Assembly (NCBI GenBank): GCA_029855935.1
Contig: JAGSHN010000006.1
Coordinates: 1 to 39,942, forward strand
Source of the DNA: Candidatus Thorarchaeota archaeon
GTDB lineage: Archaea; Asgardarchaeota; Thorarchaeia; Thorarchaeales; Thorarchaeaceae
Reading direction: 5' to 3'
DNA: 39,942 nt
Part shown: positions 24,572-33,393 of the stretch, piece after piece
Layout of the letters: each line of letters starts with the position of its first letter
Numbering within the stretch: position 1 is the stretch's first letter
Position numbers and translations under genes: made by a program
The notes under the pieces: generated by a model
What the model was told of the DNA's origin: nothing
What the model saw: the letters and a program-made list of their open reading frames with translations, nothing else
The model's database searches: none

Positions 24572-26269
24572 TTGATATCGTATGCAGCCCTCATGGACCT
24601 CCAAGGTCCGAAGACACTGGCGGAGCACTCGTTCGTCAAGAGACCTCCCGACCAGTCGTGGATAGACACAACGCTCGAACGCTTCTATGATAGGGTGGCC
24701 TCCGATGAGAGGGCGGACTTTGTTGAGGTCGGCGAAGAGCCACCGGAGGCCTGTGTGGCACGGGTAGATAGAACGTCGGTGGTTGTCGTCCTTGGCGATC
24801 AGTCAGGACTTGATGAGCACGATCTGCAGGGTGCCAAGGCCCTGCAGAAGGCTGTGAGCTGGCTCGCCGGCGATGGTTCAGTGCGTGCTGTCAGAGACGA
24901 CTTCAGCACTCTCGTCCGCAGGCACCTTGCACGTCCTGTGACATTCCTCGTCGTGACCCCTGACACGGTGGCAGGAGACAACCTCCCTGCGCGGGCGGTG
25001 TTGAATCTTGTCGGCGGGATTGGTCGTCAGACGGAGGAGCCCTTCGACGTTGGGCCCTACAGGGTCACCGTGATCCACAGGACATATGGGAATCTTGGCG
25101 TGTTCGTCGGCATTGAGAATCTCACAGGCTGTGCATTCGTGTCGAGCCCAGAGGTCGAGTTCTCGGAATACGATGCTGTCGTGGTCAACGCACGACGGAT
25201 GGGTCGTGTAGCGACAATGGTCATCCCCTGTTCTGACGACCAGCTGGAGAGAGCGCGCGAGCTTGAGGATCTGCTGGGAGTAGAGCTATGCGACTCAGTA
25301 TCAGAGAGTCCCACCGAGCTGGTACTGTCGATGATGAGCACAGCAATGCTCACGGACATGCATCCTGACCTGGCAAGAAGGAACTGGGTCATCGATGAGC
25401 GTCTCAAGGCCCTGGATGAAGCAGCAGAGGGTGCGCCGCGCGGGGGGCATCAGGCCTTCTTTGTCATCGACAGACTCACCGGCAAGCCCGTCTTCGCGTA
25501 CTACTATGAGGAACGCCAGAGCCTGATAGAACGGGTGCCGAACATCGTTGCTGCCGTCGCTTCCTTTGCCATGGGGGACCGGTCAGCTGAGAAGACATCT
25601 GTAGTCAGGACAGGGCAGTTCAACTACGTGACAATCGAGCATGGTAATCTTGTCTTCACTCTCGTGACGGCACACAGGACGGGGCTAGAAGAACTTCGCG
25701 AACGGTTCTCCACCCTCCCAGGTCTGTGGGACGAGGAGGGCCTAGATATCGATAATCCAGTCGCTCCAGACCCCTACGACTCGATTCCATTCACCCTCAA
25801 GCTGCTATCTCTGTTGCCGCCAAGGGACCTTCTCCCACGCACAGTCCCCGTCAGGGCCAGAGAACCAGCCTGGGAACGATTTAGAAACGAGCTCGTACGT
25901 GAGTTCCTAAAGACACTGTGGGCCAGTATCGACGGGGAGATTGATATCGGCCGGCTCACACAGGCCGCGGGCCTGCAGCTGGCTCTTGGTGGAATACATC
26001 TGCTCCACCGGCTGGGCGCTGTGAAACTGAGACTACGACTACGACCCGAGGATGTGCCCATCCTCTCAGGAGCGGTCCCACCGGACGTGCAGGCCGCGTA
26101 CTCGGAGCTGGACGATATCCTGAGGGAAATGAACGGTACACGGACGCTTGCGCAGATTGCAGAGAGCGTCAACATCGGAATCGATGTGCTCAACACGCTC
26201 GTCGTGCAACTCTATGAGCGCGGAGTCATCAGAATCAGGTTCGGTGATTCAGCCCAAAAAGCTTCATAG
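24572..26269 (+). CDS. Longin/roadblock-like protein with tandem C-terminal winged-helix-like repeats
   Basis: 565 aa, soluble. Residues ~60-240 form an unrecognised alpha/beta region (RTSVVVVLGDQSG, PVTFLVVTPDTV, GNLGVFVGIENLTG). Residues ~292-385 read as a longin/roadblock fold: HQAFFVIDRLTGKPVFAYYY, a long helix (IERVPNIVAAVASFA), then NYVTIEHGNLVFTLVT and a last helix. The C-terminus has two similar helical units, DGEIDIGRLTQAAGLQLALG...LGAVKLRL (~454-488) and NGTRTLAQIAESVNIGIDVL...RGVIRIRF (~521-557). The same pair of units ends the neighbouring GTPase, which strongly suggests a shared pathway. The start is TTG 24572 or ATG 24593. A regulator or effector of the GTPase is the best guess. 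Confidence 0.7.
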   Translation: MISYAALMDLQGPKTLAEHSFVKRPPDQSWIDTTLERFYDRVASDERADFVEVGEEPPEACVARVDRTSVVVVLGDQSGLDEHDLQGAKALQKAVSWLAGDGSVRAVRDDFSTLVRRHLARPVTFLVVTPDTVAGDNLPARAVLNLVGGIGRQTEEPFDVGPYRVTVIHRTYGNLGVFVGIENLTGCAFVSSPEVEFSEYDAVVVNARRMGRVATMVIPCSDDQLERARELEDLLGVELCDSVSESPTELVLSMMSTAMLTDMHPDLARRNWVIDERLKALDEAAEGAPRGGHQAFFVIDRLTGKPVFAYYYEERQSLIERVPNIVAAVASFAMGDRSAEKTSVVRTGQFNYVTIEHGNLVFTLVTAHRTGLEELRERFSTLPGLWDEEGLDIDNPVAPDPYDSIPFTLKLLSLLPPRDLLPRTVPVRAREPAWERFRNELVREFLKTLWASIDGEIDIGRLTQAAGLQLALGGIHLLHRLGAVKLRLRLRPEDVPILSGAVPPDVQAAYSELDDILREMNGTRTLAQIAESVNIGIDVLNTLVVQLYERGVIRIRFGDSAQKAS

Positions 26270-26349
26270 CCTTGTGCGCGAGCTGACATTACGGTTAGAA
26301 CGCACACAGAGTAGACATTATTAGGTCATATGGCGGAGCGGACCCCAGA

Positions 26350-28299
26350 ATGATACACAACGTGTTGCTCATCGACAGGAACACTGGAGAGATACTGGCC
26401 CGAGTCCGCTTCTGGAAGATCCCGTTCGACGAACATCACGTCAAGGAGTTCCTCATCGGATATGAGGACCTGCTCAATACAGAGGGTCTCGCCAAAGATA
26501 CCCCAATCTATGTCGGCGAGCACAAGGTGTTCCATCACACTGTCGGCGAGAACATGATACTGATCTTTGCGACTGACGGTCGTGACGAGGACCGCACGAT
26601 ACAGTACAAGGTCCGCGAGAGCGCTGCGCGAATCGAGACCGCACTGCGCGGTAACACAATGAGCTACATACGTGACAATCTCGATGACATCCTTGGCGAC
26701 CTCGTCTTCACGCACTTCAAGGTGTCCTTCGTGGGCCTTGGTGGCGTAGGCAAGAGCACGCTCCTCAGGCTGCTGTTCGGGAAGGAACCAGCACCCGGTG
26801 GCTACGTGCCGACGATAAATGTCGCCGTGGACTCCTCGGAGACAATTCAGTTCGGCACGTTCCTCGTCACCATATGGGACTTCGCCGGACAGGCCGTCTT
26901 CCACGACCTCTGGGGATTCTATTTCCAGGGCACCGATGTCATCTTCCTCGTCACAGACAGCAGCTTCAGAAATGTGATGCAGACCAAGACGCTGATGCGG
27001 AACATCCGCAAGGAGGCCCCTGCAGTCCCACTGTTCATAATTGCAAACAAGCAGGACCTGCCCGAGTCAATGCGCGCGGACAAGATACAGAGACTCCTCG
27101 GTGCGCCCACATTCCCGATGGTGGCCACCGACAAGTCTCGACGGGAGGAGTTCATCAGGTTCATGCTTGAGGTGGCAGCAAAGACCGTTGGAGTTGAGCT
27201 GCCAGACCGACCGCTCAGCGAGATGGTGACAGTACGCCGCAGGACAGAGGATGTCTTTCCAGATCAGGCTGCCCCACGACCCCCACAGCAGCGGGGCTTT
27301 GAGACCGTGCCCTACGAGGAGCCCTCACCGTCGGCCGGAGTGACACCGGCACAGAAACAACCCGCACAGGGAGAGGAGGCCGGGGTACAGGTAGCCAGTG
27401 AGGGTGAGGCTGGTGCTCAGGCCAGACCAACGCCCGTTGGCCCAACAGAGAGGGCGAAACTGCTACATCTCATACTGCTGGTACCACAGCACGGCATACC
27501 TCACATCGCGCTTGACCTCAACTACAGTGACGAGCAACCTGTCGAGGGTAACACGGTGGCGTCGCTGATCTCAGCACTTGACTCATTCTCGGGCATCGAT
27601 GCGGCTGCTGATGGGAGTGGCGCCAAGACCGACGCCCTTGAGACCATCCAGCACGAGGGCAACCTGATAATGGTGGAGAAGTCCCGACACTTCATCCTCG
27701 GGCTGACTGTAACCAACAATTCCGAGGAGGAGGAACAGCGGAAAATAATGGCAAGCATTCTAGTGGACCTTGAACAGAAGTATGCCGATGTCTGGGACAG
27801 CTGGGATGGGGATGCGTCTGTCTTCGAGCCCGCAGTATTTCAAATCCTGTCGCACTTCCCGCTGTGTGAGGTGGGCTTTGACTACCTCGTGAGGCCTCGT
27901 GAGGCCGGAAAGCCGTTGCCCTTCAAGAACCGCGAGGTGGGACGCGCACTGGTCACCGTCCAGAGCGCAGTCGACGGCTCGACGACTGTGGGTGGTCTTG
28001 TGCGTTCGATAGATCTCCCGCGCGAGGTCGTCATAGGTAGCCTTCAGATACTTGTCAAGTTCGACTGGATTGACTTTCAAGTGGAGATAGGTCCCAAGAC
28101 CATTCTGCGCAAGAAGCGTGACGTGGACTCTGAGTTGAGAAAGATCTACGGTGATGCCGTGGTCAAGTTCGTGGACCTGTGCGATGGTACACTCTCGCTT
28201 GAGGACGTTGTGCGCAAGATTCCCAATGTGAGTCTGTCGCCAATGAGATTCGTGGCCACGAAGCTGGTACTTGGCGGAATTCTTGAGATTGTCGCCTGA
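26350..28299 (+). CDS. Longin - Arf/Rag-like GTPase - longin - winged-helix fusion protein
   Basis: 649 aa. Residues 1-115 are a longin-like domain (MIHNVLLIDRNTGEILARVR...ENMILIFATDG). Residues ~120-285 are a small GTPase: P-loop GLGGVGKST (129-137), switch Thr155 (PTINV), G3 WDFAGQ (176-181, the Arf/Rag form), G4 NKQD (233-236) and a G5-like VATDK (258-262). A Pro/Glu-rich linker spans ~300-365. A second longin-like domain follows (LLHLILLVPQHGIPHIALDL...HFILGLTV, ~370-485). Two winged-helix-like units close the protein (DGSTTVGGLVRSIDLPREVV, ~542; DGTLSLEDVVRKIPN, ~612). In the switch II Gln position Gln181 is kept, so GTP hydrolysis is plausible. Fusion of small GTPases to longin/roadblock domains is a hallmark of Asgard eukaryotic-signature proteins. 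Confidence 0.85.
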   Translation: MIHNVLLIDRNTGEILARVRFWKIPFDEHHVKEFLIGYEDLLNTEGLAKDTPIYVGEHKVFHHTVGENMILIFATDGRDEDRTIQYKVRESAARIETALRGNTMSYIRDNLDDILGDLVFTHFKVSFVGLGGVGKSTLLRLLFGKEPAPGGYVPTINVAVDSSETIQFGTFLVTIWDFAGQAVFHDLWGFYFQGTDVIFLVTDSSFRNVMQTKTLMRNIRKEAPAVPLFIIANKQDLPESMRADKIQRLLGAPTFPMVATDKSRREEFIRFMLEVAAKTVGVELPDRPLSEMVTVRRRTEDVFPDQAAPRPPQQRGFETVPYEEPSPSAGVTPAQKQPAQGEEAGVQVASEGEAGAQARPTPVGPTERAKLLHLILLVPQHGIPHIALDLNYSDEQPVEGNTVASLISALDSFSGIDAAADGSGAKTDALETIQHEGNLIMVEKSRHFILGLTVTNNSEEEEQRKIMASILVDLEQKYADVWDSWDGDASVFEPAVFQILSHFPLCEVGFDYLVRPREAGKPLPFKNREVGRALVTVQSAVDGSTTVGGLVRSIDLPREVVIGSLQILVKFDWIDFQVEIGPKTILRKKRDVDSELRKIYGDAVVKFVDLCDGTLSLEDVVRKIPNVSLSPMRFVATKLVLGGILEIVA

Positions 28300-28315
28300 C
28301 GGCACGTGAGAACTG

Positions 28316-30478
28316 CTACAGGTCAAACACAAGCCTCTGGGAAGGCGCAGGGATCAACACGCCATCCGGAGCCCCTTGAGCCGGCGTGTGCACCATTATC
28401 TTCTTTGCCGTACAGGAGCGGATGAACTCTCCCAATCTTGATGAGGAGGAGTGGGCGCTGAGTCGGGCGTACTCGACGCGACAGAGATGTGGCTCAAAGC
28501 CATATAGCAGGTTCCAGCCTGGCGTACGCGGAGCAAGGTACCCGCACAGGATGACAGCCGCCTCGGGATTCTCGCGATGCTCCTCGAAATGCTGTTTTGC
28601 TGGTCCCCCGTTGAGCATCCCCCCGCCAGAGACAAGTATGTCCTCCCTCTCCAGCACAACCTTGTTCTTCTTTATCCCCTCCCAGGCGCCACTGAAGCCA
28701 GTCATCTTCGTGACCTTCTCCGCAAGGCCTGCGACGATTATGTTCCTCTCGGAAGAGGCACCAATCTGGTCCAGGATGGTCAGCATCTCCTGCGAGCGCC
28801 CGACAGCGAATGCTGGGATTATGATCGGACCGTAGTTATTGACTATGTCAGTGACCTGTCCGTAGACACGGACCCTGTCGAAGTCCTCGCGTCCCCAGTA
28901 CGTTCCGTCAAAGATGATGACATCAGTGTCTGTCGGCAGTGCCGCCCCAGGGAGGATTGCCGACGGATCGAGATTGAAGTCGCCAGTATACAGGATCCTG
29001 AAGCCCTCGACGTCTATGACGTACGCCACCGAGCCGGGCACGTGGCTGGCATCTATCGGTGTGACGACAATGCCTCCTCCCACCTCACTGCTCTTGCCGA
29101 CCTCAAGCTTCACGTGGTTCTTGATGACAGTGTCGATGTTCTTCTTCGTAAAGCGGGATATCAGGTCTCTCCTGTCGGATCTGCGCGGCGGACTGGGTGT
29201 GCCGACCGCGAGGGCATCCTCCAGCAGCATCTTCGTTATGGCCGCTGTCAGGCCGGTCGAGCACCATCTGCCATCATACTTGTCGTATAAGATGGGAAGC
29301 CCACCGACGTGGTCAAGATGAGCGTGCGAGATGAGGACAGAGTCGACCATGTCGACCTCGGGCTCCCAGCTGGGAATCTGCTGGTTCGCCACAGACAGCC
29401 CGAAGTCCAGAAGCACGCCCCCACAATCGGTCTTGATGATAATGCCGCTGTGACCAATCCTGGGCCCTCCAATGAAGAGTATCTCCACCCTCTTGGGTGC
29501 AGTGGAGTAGACAATGGCGGGCATCAGCTGCACGCGCATCTTGTCTGGTATCATCTCGAAGACGACGGGGTCAATCGCCTCCGGTGCTGGTGGCTGAGGA
29601 AGGTCCTGCAGTCTCACCGGGAGCACGTGACCGTCGTGTGACTTGAAGTCCTCACGGTCGTAGAGATCTCTGACCGCGTCAACCGCCGCCTCGATCGTCA
29701 TACCGGGAGACAGGACATCCTGCGCCTGCTGGGCCATCTGCTCTCTGAATATCCCGAGTATCTCTCTTGAGATCGCGTCCGGAAGCCACTCTCGCGTCAG
29801 GCTGCGGACCTGCTGGTAGGTGCGCCCCTGGAGCGCTTCCTCCAGATATGCTGTGTGTCTCTTCAGCACTGCCACGAACCGCAGGTCCTCATCAGCGAGA
29901 CAGGAGCTGATGTCAACCCCCATCTCCTCGCAGGGCTCCGCAAGATCCTCCGGCGACCACAGCGGAGCGCCAAGGAATTCAATCCATTCTCTCACGCGAG
30001 AGAGCAGCGCACGGCCAGTCAGACCGTCGGCGACTCCAAGCAGGATGACGGCGCGCCTGAGCCAGGTGTCCACGGCAGCACGCGGTAATGACGAATTCAG
30101 GGTGAGCCTGTAGGCGTGGCGCATCTCCTCGTCGGTGAACTCGCCCAGCAGAAAGCCGTAGACGATTAGCGAGGCGCCATCGATGTACGTCTTCGTTGTT
30201 AGCCCGGACAGAATACCACGGAGTAGACGGACATGCGCATCCTCGGCAACGACCTCCTCGGCGCCCTCAGGCATCTCGCCGTGCTGAGCGAACTTCAGAA
30301 TGGCGTAGGGCAGTACCACTCCAGACTCGCCCAGCAGACCAGTCTCCCCCTCGACAGCCTTGCCAGCTGACAGCCGCTCGGCGTCGGCAACAGCCTGTCG
30401 GAAGCGTTCTGCAACCAGTTCCGAGGAAATTCTGTCCGCAAAGACCATCGTGTCGACAGTCACGGAGTCGTCCGTCAT
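28316..30478 (-). CDS. Metallo-beta-lactamase/beta-CASP nuclease-like protein with large N-terminal domain
   Basis: 720 aa. The second half is an MBL/beta-CASP hydrolase (RNase J/CPSF73 superfamily): metal motif SHAHLDHVGG (His385, His387, Asp389, His390), ASHVPGS (His479) and LYTGDFN (Asp500). The beta-CASP motifs are FDGTYWGRED (A), ARLSAHSSS (His676, B) and IMVHTPAQG (His697, C). All metal ligands are present, so an active RNA- or DNA-processing enzyme is likely. Residues 1-~310 are helical, without recognised motifs, and replace the KH domains of archaeal CPSF homologues. Its ATG overlaps the stop of the NAD-kinase-like gene by 4 nt (ATGA), so translation of the two is coupled. Confidence 0.83.
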   Translation of the reverse strand: MTDDSVTVDTMVFADRISSELVAERFRQAVADAERLSAGKAVEGETGLLGESGVVLPYAILKFAQHGEMPEGAEEVVAEDAHVRLLRGILSGLTTKTYIDGASLIVYGFLLGEFTDEEMRHAYRLTLNSSLPRAAVDTWLRRAVILLGVADGLTGRALLSRVREWIEFLGAPLWSPEDLAEPCEEMGVDISSCLADEDLRFVAVLKRHTAYLEEALQGRTYQQVRSLTREWLPDAISREILGIFREQMAQQAQDVLSPGMTIEAAVDAVRDLYDREDFKSHDGHVLPVRLQDLPQPPAPEAIDPVVFEMIPDKMRVQLMPAIVYSTAPKRVEILFIGGPRIGHSGIIIKTDCGGVLLDFGLSVANQQIPSWEPEVDMVDSVLISHAHLDHVGGLPILYDKYDGRWCSTGLTAAITKMLLEDALAVGTPSPPRRSDRRDLISRFTKKNIDTVIKNHVKLEVGKSSEVGGGIVVTPIDASHVPGSVAYVIDVEGFRILYTGDFNLDPSAILPGAALPTDTDVIIFDGTYWGREDFDRVRVYGQVTDIVNNYGPIIIPAFAVGRSQEMLTILDQIGASSERNIIVAGLAEKVTKMTGFSGAWEGIKKNKVVLEREDILVSGGGMLNGGPAKQHFEEHRENPEAAVILCGYLAPRTPGWNLLYGFEPHLCRVEYARLSAHSSSSRLGEFIRSCTAKKIMVHTPAQGAPDGVLIPAPSQRLVFDL

Positions 30479-31590
30479 CGCCTCCTCACCTCTCTGCTCT
30501 TCTCTACGTTCGCCTTGCCTCCACCGCGTCTGTCGCGGTCGGTGACAATTCTGAATAGTCCCTGCCTACTATCGCGAAGCGACACGTGCCTCGTGACCAA
30601 GCCCTCAGAGATGAGCTTTGACAGTGCGTGCCGCACAGTGCGAGCAGGGAGCTTTGTCTCATTGACAATCTCCCTCTGTGTCATCACATCGTGATACTCC
30701 AGCACCTTGAGAACCAGTTTCGCACTCGGCGGGAGCGCACGTGCAGCTCCCGAATGCGCACGGACCTTTCTCTGCAGTCGTCCTCTGAGAGCAGCCACGC
30801 GTTCCTCCGCAAACTTCACAAAGACAGCATCGTGAGGGGAGCGCCTGACGATGATGGGGCCGCCGTCAGCCCCTACCCGTCGTTGACCGTCGAGCACTAT
30901 GTCTATGCCGACGGAGCTGCTCAGTTCGCGCAGCTCTACTGTCATGTCATCAGGCAACACAAGGGGTCTGCGCGCAGGGTTGGTGCTGTTGACAGGGATG
31001 ACAGTCAGGGCGTGAGTGGAGCCTAGGAGAACAGGGCCACCGACGCTCATCGAGTAGGCAGTACTACCGGTAGGCGTTGAGACTATCACGCCGTCGCTAC
31101 TGTCCCGCCAGAACTCCTCACCGTCAATGACGAGTGTGTAGTGCATTAGTGTTGCACTGCGTCGAGGAAAGATTGCGGCCTCGTTGAGGAGCGGAGGTGT
31201 CGTCCGCCGTGTCCCCACTCTGACGACTATCCTTGTGTGCCGCTCCTCGGTCCAGTCGTGATTCAACAGATCCGAGACTACCAGGTCGAAGTTGCGGACA
31301 TGGACATCGAAGAGGTATCCCTCCTGATCGACAGACGCCACTGGCAGCACTGCGACCTCTCTGCTGCCAAGGTCGAGAAGCGTGCGTAACAGTGTCCTGT
31401 CAGAACCAACAATTATGATGACATCGATATTCGCCTTCCGAAGACTGGATCCCTCTTCCTCACGACCGAGCAGTCGCGCCACGGCAGTATCGAGAACGAC
31501 CTCTGCATTCGCCTCCTCAAGGGCGCCTATGACCTCGAGTAGGTCACTGGTGGCGTTCTCGGTCGTGTCAGCAGTGATGCCCAGTCTCAT
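30475..31590 (-). CDS. NAD kinase-like protein fused to a C-terminal winged helix
   Basis: 371 aa. Residues 1-~275 match the NAD kinase (PpnK) fold: IIIVGSDRTLLRTLL at 58-72 stands where GGDGTLLR is expected, PLLNEAAIFPR holds the NE motif (Asn136-Glu137), and SSDGVIVSTPTGSTAYSMSVGGPVL (164-188) is the conserved NAD-binding segment. IDIVLDGQRRV is the C-terminal strand pair. The general-base Asp64 is kept, but both flanking glycines differ (Ser63, Arg65). Residues ~290-350 are a winged helix (PPSAKLVLKVLEYHDVMTQR...LPARTVRHALSKLISEGLVT). That makes it either an NADP-making enzyme with DNA-binding tail or a nucleotide-sensing regulator. It is divergent from nadA. Confidence 0.8.
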   Translation of the reverse strand: MRLGITADTTENATSDLLEVIGALEEANAEVVLDTAVARLLGREEEGSSLRKANIDVIIIVGSDRTLLRTLLDLGSREVAVLPVASVDQEGYLFDVHVRNFDLVVSDLLNHDWTEERHTRIVVRVGTRRTTPPLLNEAAIFPRRSATLMHYTLVIDGEEFWRDSSDGVIVSTPTGSTAYSMSVGGPVLLGSTHALTVIPVNSTNPARRPLVLPDDMTVELRELSSSVGIDIVLDGQRRVGADGGPIIVRRSPHDAVFVKFAEERVAALRGRLQRKVRAHSGAARALPPSAKLVLKVLEYHDVMTQREIVNETKLPARTVRHALSKLISEGLVTRHVSLRDSRQGLFRIVTDRDRRGGGKANVEKSREVRRR

Positions 31591-31637
31591 AGCCCGTCAA
31601 TCCGTTCTGCCTGGAATCCCTGTGTCAACACCACCCC

Positions 31638-31646
31638 TCTTAAATC
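31638..31646 (-). promoter_or_regulatory. Possible TATA box for the NAD-kinase-like operon
   Basis: The minus strand reads ATTTAAGAG, about 50 nt upstream of the ATG at 31590, implying a ~20-nt leader. Confidence 0.4.
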
Positions 31647-31715
31647 TAGACGACCAGAACACGGCAATTGTTGCCGCGCCCCTCAGCACTCCGCCTTTCT
31701 TGCCTGTAGAGACTT

Positions 31716-31725
31716 CGTTATAACT
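31716..31725 (+). promoter_or_regulatory. TATA box for nadA
   Basis: CGTTATAACT lies about 37 nt upstream of the ATG at 31758. The TATA core is itself palindromic (GTTATAAC). Confidence 0.5.
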
Positions 31726-31757
31726 GCAGGTTGAGTGCCGCGTCGGGGTGCAGTAAG

Positions 31758-32726
31758 ATGCCACAGGAGGAACTCAGCGACCTTCAGCGGCAGGTCCTCG
31801 AGCTGAAGCGACAGCGCAATGCGCTGATCCTCGCACACAACTACCAGCGATATGAGGTCCAGCAGATAGCGGACTTCGTTGGCGACTCTCTTCAGCTGGC
31901 TCGCAAGTCGGCAGAGGTCTCGGGCTTTGATATGATAGTCTTTGCCGGCGTGAAGTTCATGGCCGAGATGACTGCCATCCTCGCTGAGGGGACTCCCGTC
32001 TACATTCCATCGAGGGAGGCACTCTGCCCGCTGGCCGGCTGGATCGGTCCCGCAAAGGTGCGAGCCGCAAAGGAGAGACATCCCGGCGCCCCTGTCGTGG
32101 TGTACGTCAACACCACGGCCGCGACAAAGGCAGAATGCGACGCGATCTGTACATCTAGCAACGCGGTTGAGGTCGTGGAATCTCTTGGCGCCGAGACAGT
32201 GCTCTTCGGTCCGGACAAGAATCTTGCAGAGTACGTGCGCAGACAGACGGGTGTCAAGGTCATCGACATCGAACCGCTCGGCCACTGCTACGTCCACCAG
32301 CAGTTCAAGCTGGAGCACATTGAGAGGATGCGGGCACTTCACCCTGATGCCATAGTGATTGCTCATCCTGAGTGTCCGCCGGAGGTACAGGGTGCAGCGG
32401 ACATAATCGGGTCGACGGGCAAGATGGTCAAGATAGTCGCTGAGCCGCCTGAGAAGAAGTTCATAATCGCCACCGAGGTGGGCCTCGTAGAGCAATTGCA
32501 ACACGCCCATCCGGACAAGGTCATTCTACCCGCGTACGAGGGCGCCGTCTGCCGCCAGATGAAGAAGACTACGCTTGAGGGGATACTGCGCGTCCTCAGG
32601 GACCTTCCGCCAGAGAATCTCGTGACCGTGCCGGACGAGGTCAAAGATCGTGTACGCGAGGTCATTAATGCAATGAACGCTCTTCACTCCGCGGCAGAGT
32701 CCGCAGTCGTTGCTGCCGGAAAATAG
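31758..32726 (+). CDS. nadA: Quinolinate synthase A
   Basis: Makes quinolinate from iminoaspartate and dihydroxyacetone phosphate, the committed step of de novo NAD synthesis; a 4Fe-4S enzyme. The 322-aa protein starts MPQEELSDLQRQVLELK. It has ILAHNYQRYEVQQIADFVGDS, FAGVKFMAEMTAIL, and three cluster cysteines in their standard settings: REALCPLAG (Cys90), AHPECPPEV (Cys206) and GAVCRQMKK (Cys265). VYVNTTAATKAECD and ATEVGLVEQLQHAHP are also conserved. A TTG start at 31731 is possible, but the TATA at 31716-31725 fits only the ATG at 31758. No nadB or nadC is in the window. Divergent from the NAD-kinase-like gene, so the two may be co-regulated. Confidence 0.94.
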   Translation: MPQEELSDLQRQVLELKRQRNALILAHNYQRYEVQQIADFVGDSLQLARKSAEVSGFDMIVFAGVKFMAEMTAILAEGTPVYIPSREALCPLAGWIGPAKVRAAKERHPGAPVVVYVNTTAATKAECDAICTSSNAVEVVESLGAETVLFGPDKNLAEYVRRQTGVKVIDIEPLGHCYVHQQFKLEHIERMRALHPDAIVIAHPECPPEVQGAADIIGSTGKMVKIVAEPPEKKFIIATEVGLVEQLQHAHPDKVILPAYEGAVCRQMKKTTLEGILRVLRDLPPENLVTVPDEVKDRVREVINAMNALHSAAESAVVAAGK

Positions 32727-32736
32727 ACGAACTGCA

Positions 32737-33393
32737 TCATCGCACTGGCTCGATCAGCGCAGGAATTGCTGAGAGTTGCTTCACCACGATGCCTCTGTGA
32801 CCCGCCCTCCTGAAGTCCTCCTCCGTGAACATTCCCTCAAAAGCAATGAATCTGCAGTAGCCCTTTGCCCTCTCGTAGTCCCTCAGAGAGTCGCCAACAA
32901 AGATGACGTCACCGAGGGGGATTCGATGTCTGTCCCTCACATAGTTGAAGTGGTCAGCACCCTTCTCAAAGCCCGGTTCATAGCCCATTATGTCATCGAA
33001 CAGAGGGACCATATTACGTCGTCGGAAGTACTCCACAATCGTCGGACGGAATGTGGAGGATGACACGAAGAGTCTGATGCCCATCTCCCGGAGTTCGACC
33101 ACGGTCCTCACCGTGTCGGGAAACAACTCCTGATCATATATCCGCTCGACCTTCAGCCTCTCGAACTCGGCGACCGCCCTCTCGTTGAGCGGATTACCGG
33201 GAAAGTTGATCTCAATCTGCTGTTCAAAGGGCAGCCCCGTCGTCATCCGGTAGCGGTCAACGGCCTCACGGTAGTCAATTCCGTAGTACTTCATCATTAC
33301 TTTGACACCGAGTCGCTCGAGAAAGGGCATACTGTTTGCCAGGGTGCCGTCGAAGTCGAATATTATGGCCTTGCATTGAATCTTGCTGTCCAT
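32737..33393 (-). CDS. HAD-superfamily phosphatase (phosphoglycolate phosphatase-like)
   Basis: 218 aa. Motif I is AIIFDFDGTLANS (nucleophile Asp13, acid/base Asp15). A helical cap follows (about residues 20-85, EQQIEINFPGNPLNE). Motif II is LFVSSST, the Lys of motif III is in the YEPGFEKGADHF region, and motif IV is VIFVGDSLRDYERAK. This is subclass I with a helical cap, as in phosphoglycolate phosphatase and beta-phosphoglucomutase; the substrate cannot be told. The ATG at 33393 (MDSKIQCK) is preferred to one at 33423 because AGGT sits just upstream and the shorter form starts close to the first strand. Converges with nadA, 10 bp apart. Confidence 0.8.
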   Translation of the reverse strand: MDSKIQCKAIIFDFDGTLANSMPFLERLGVKVMMKYYGIDYREAVDRYRMTTGLPFEQQIEINFPGNPLNERAVAEFERLKVERIYDQELFPDTVRTVVELREMGIRLFVSSSTFRPTIVEYFRRRNMVPLFDDIMGYEPGFEKGADHFNYVRDRHRIPLGDVIFVGDSLRDYERAKGYCRFIAFEGMFTEEDFRRAGHRGIVVKQLSAIPALIEPVR

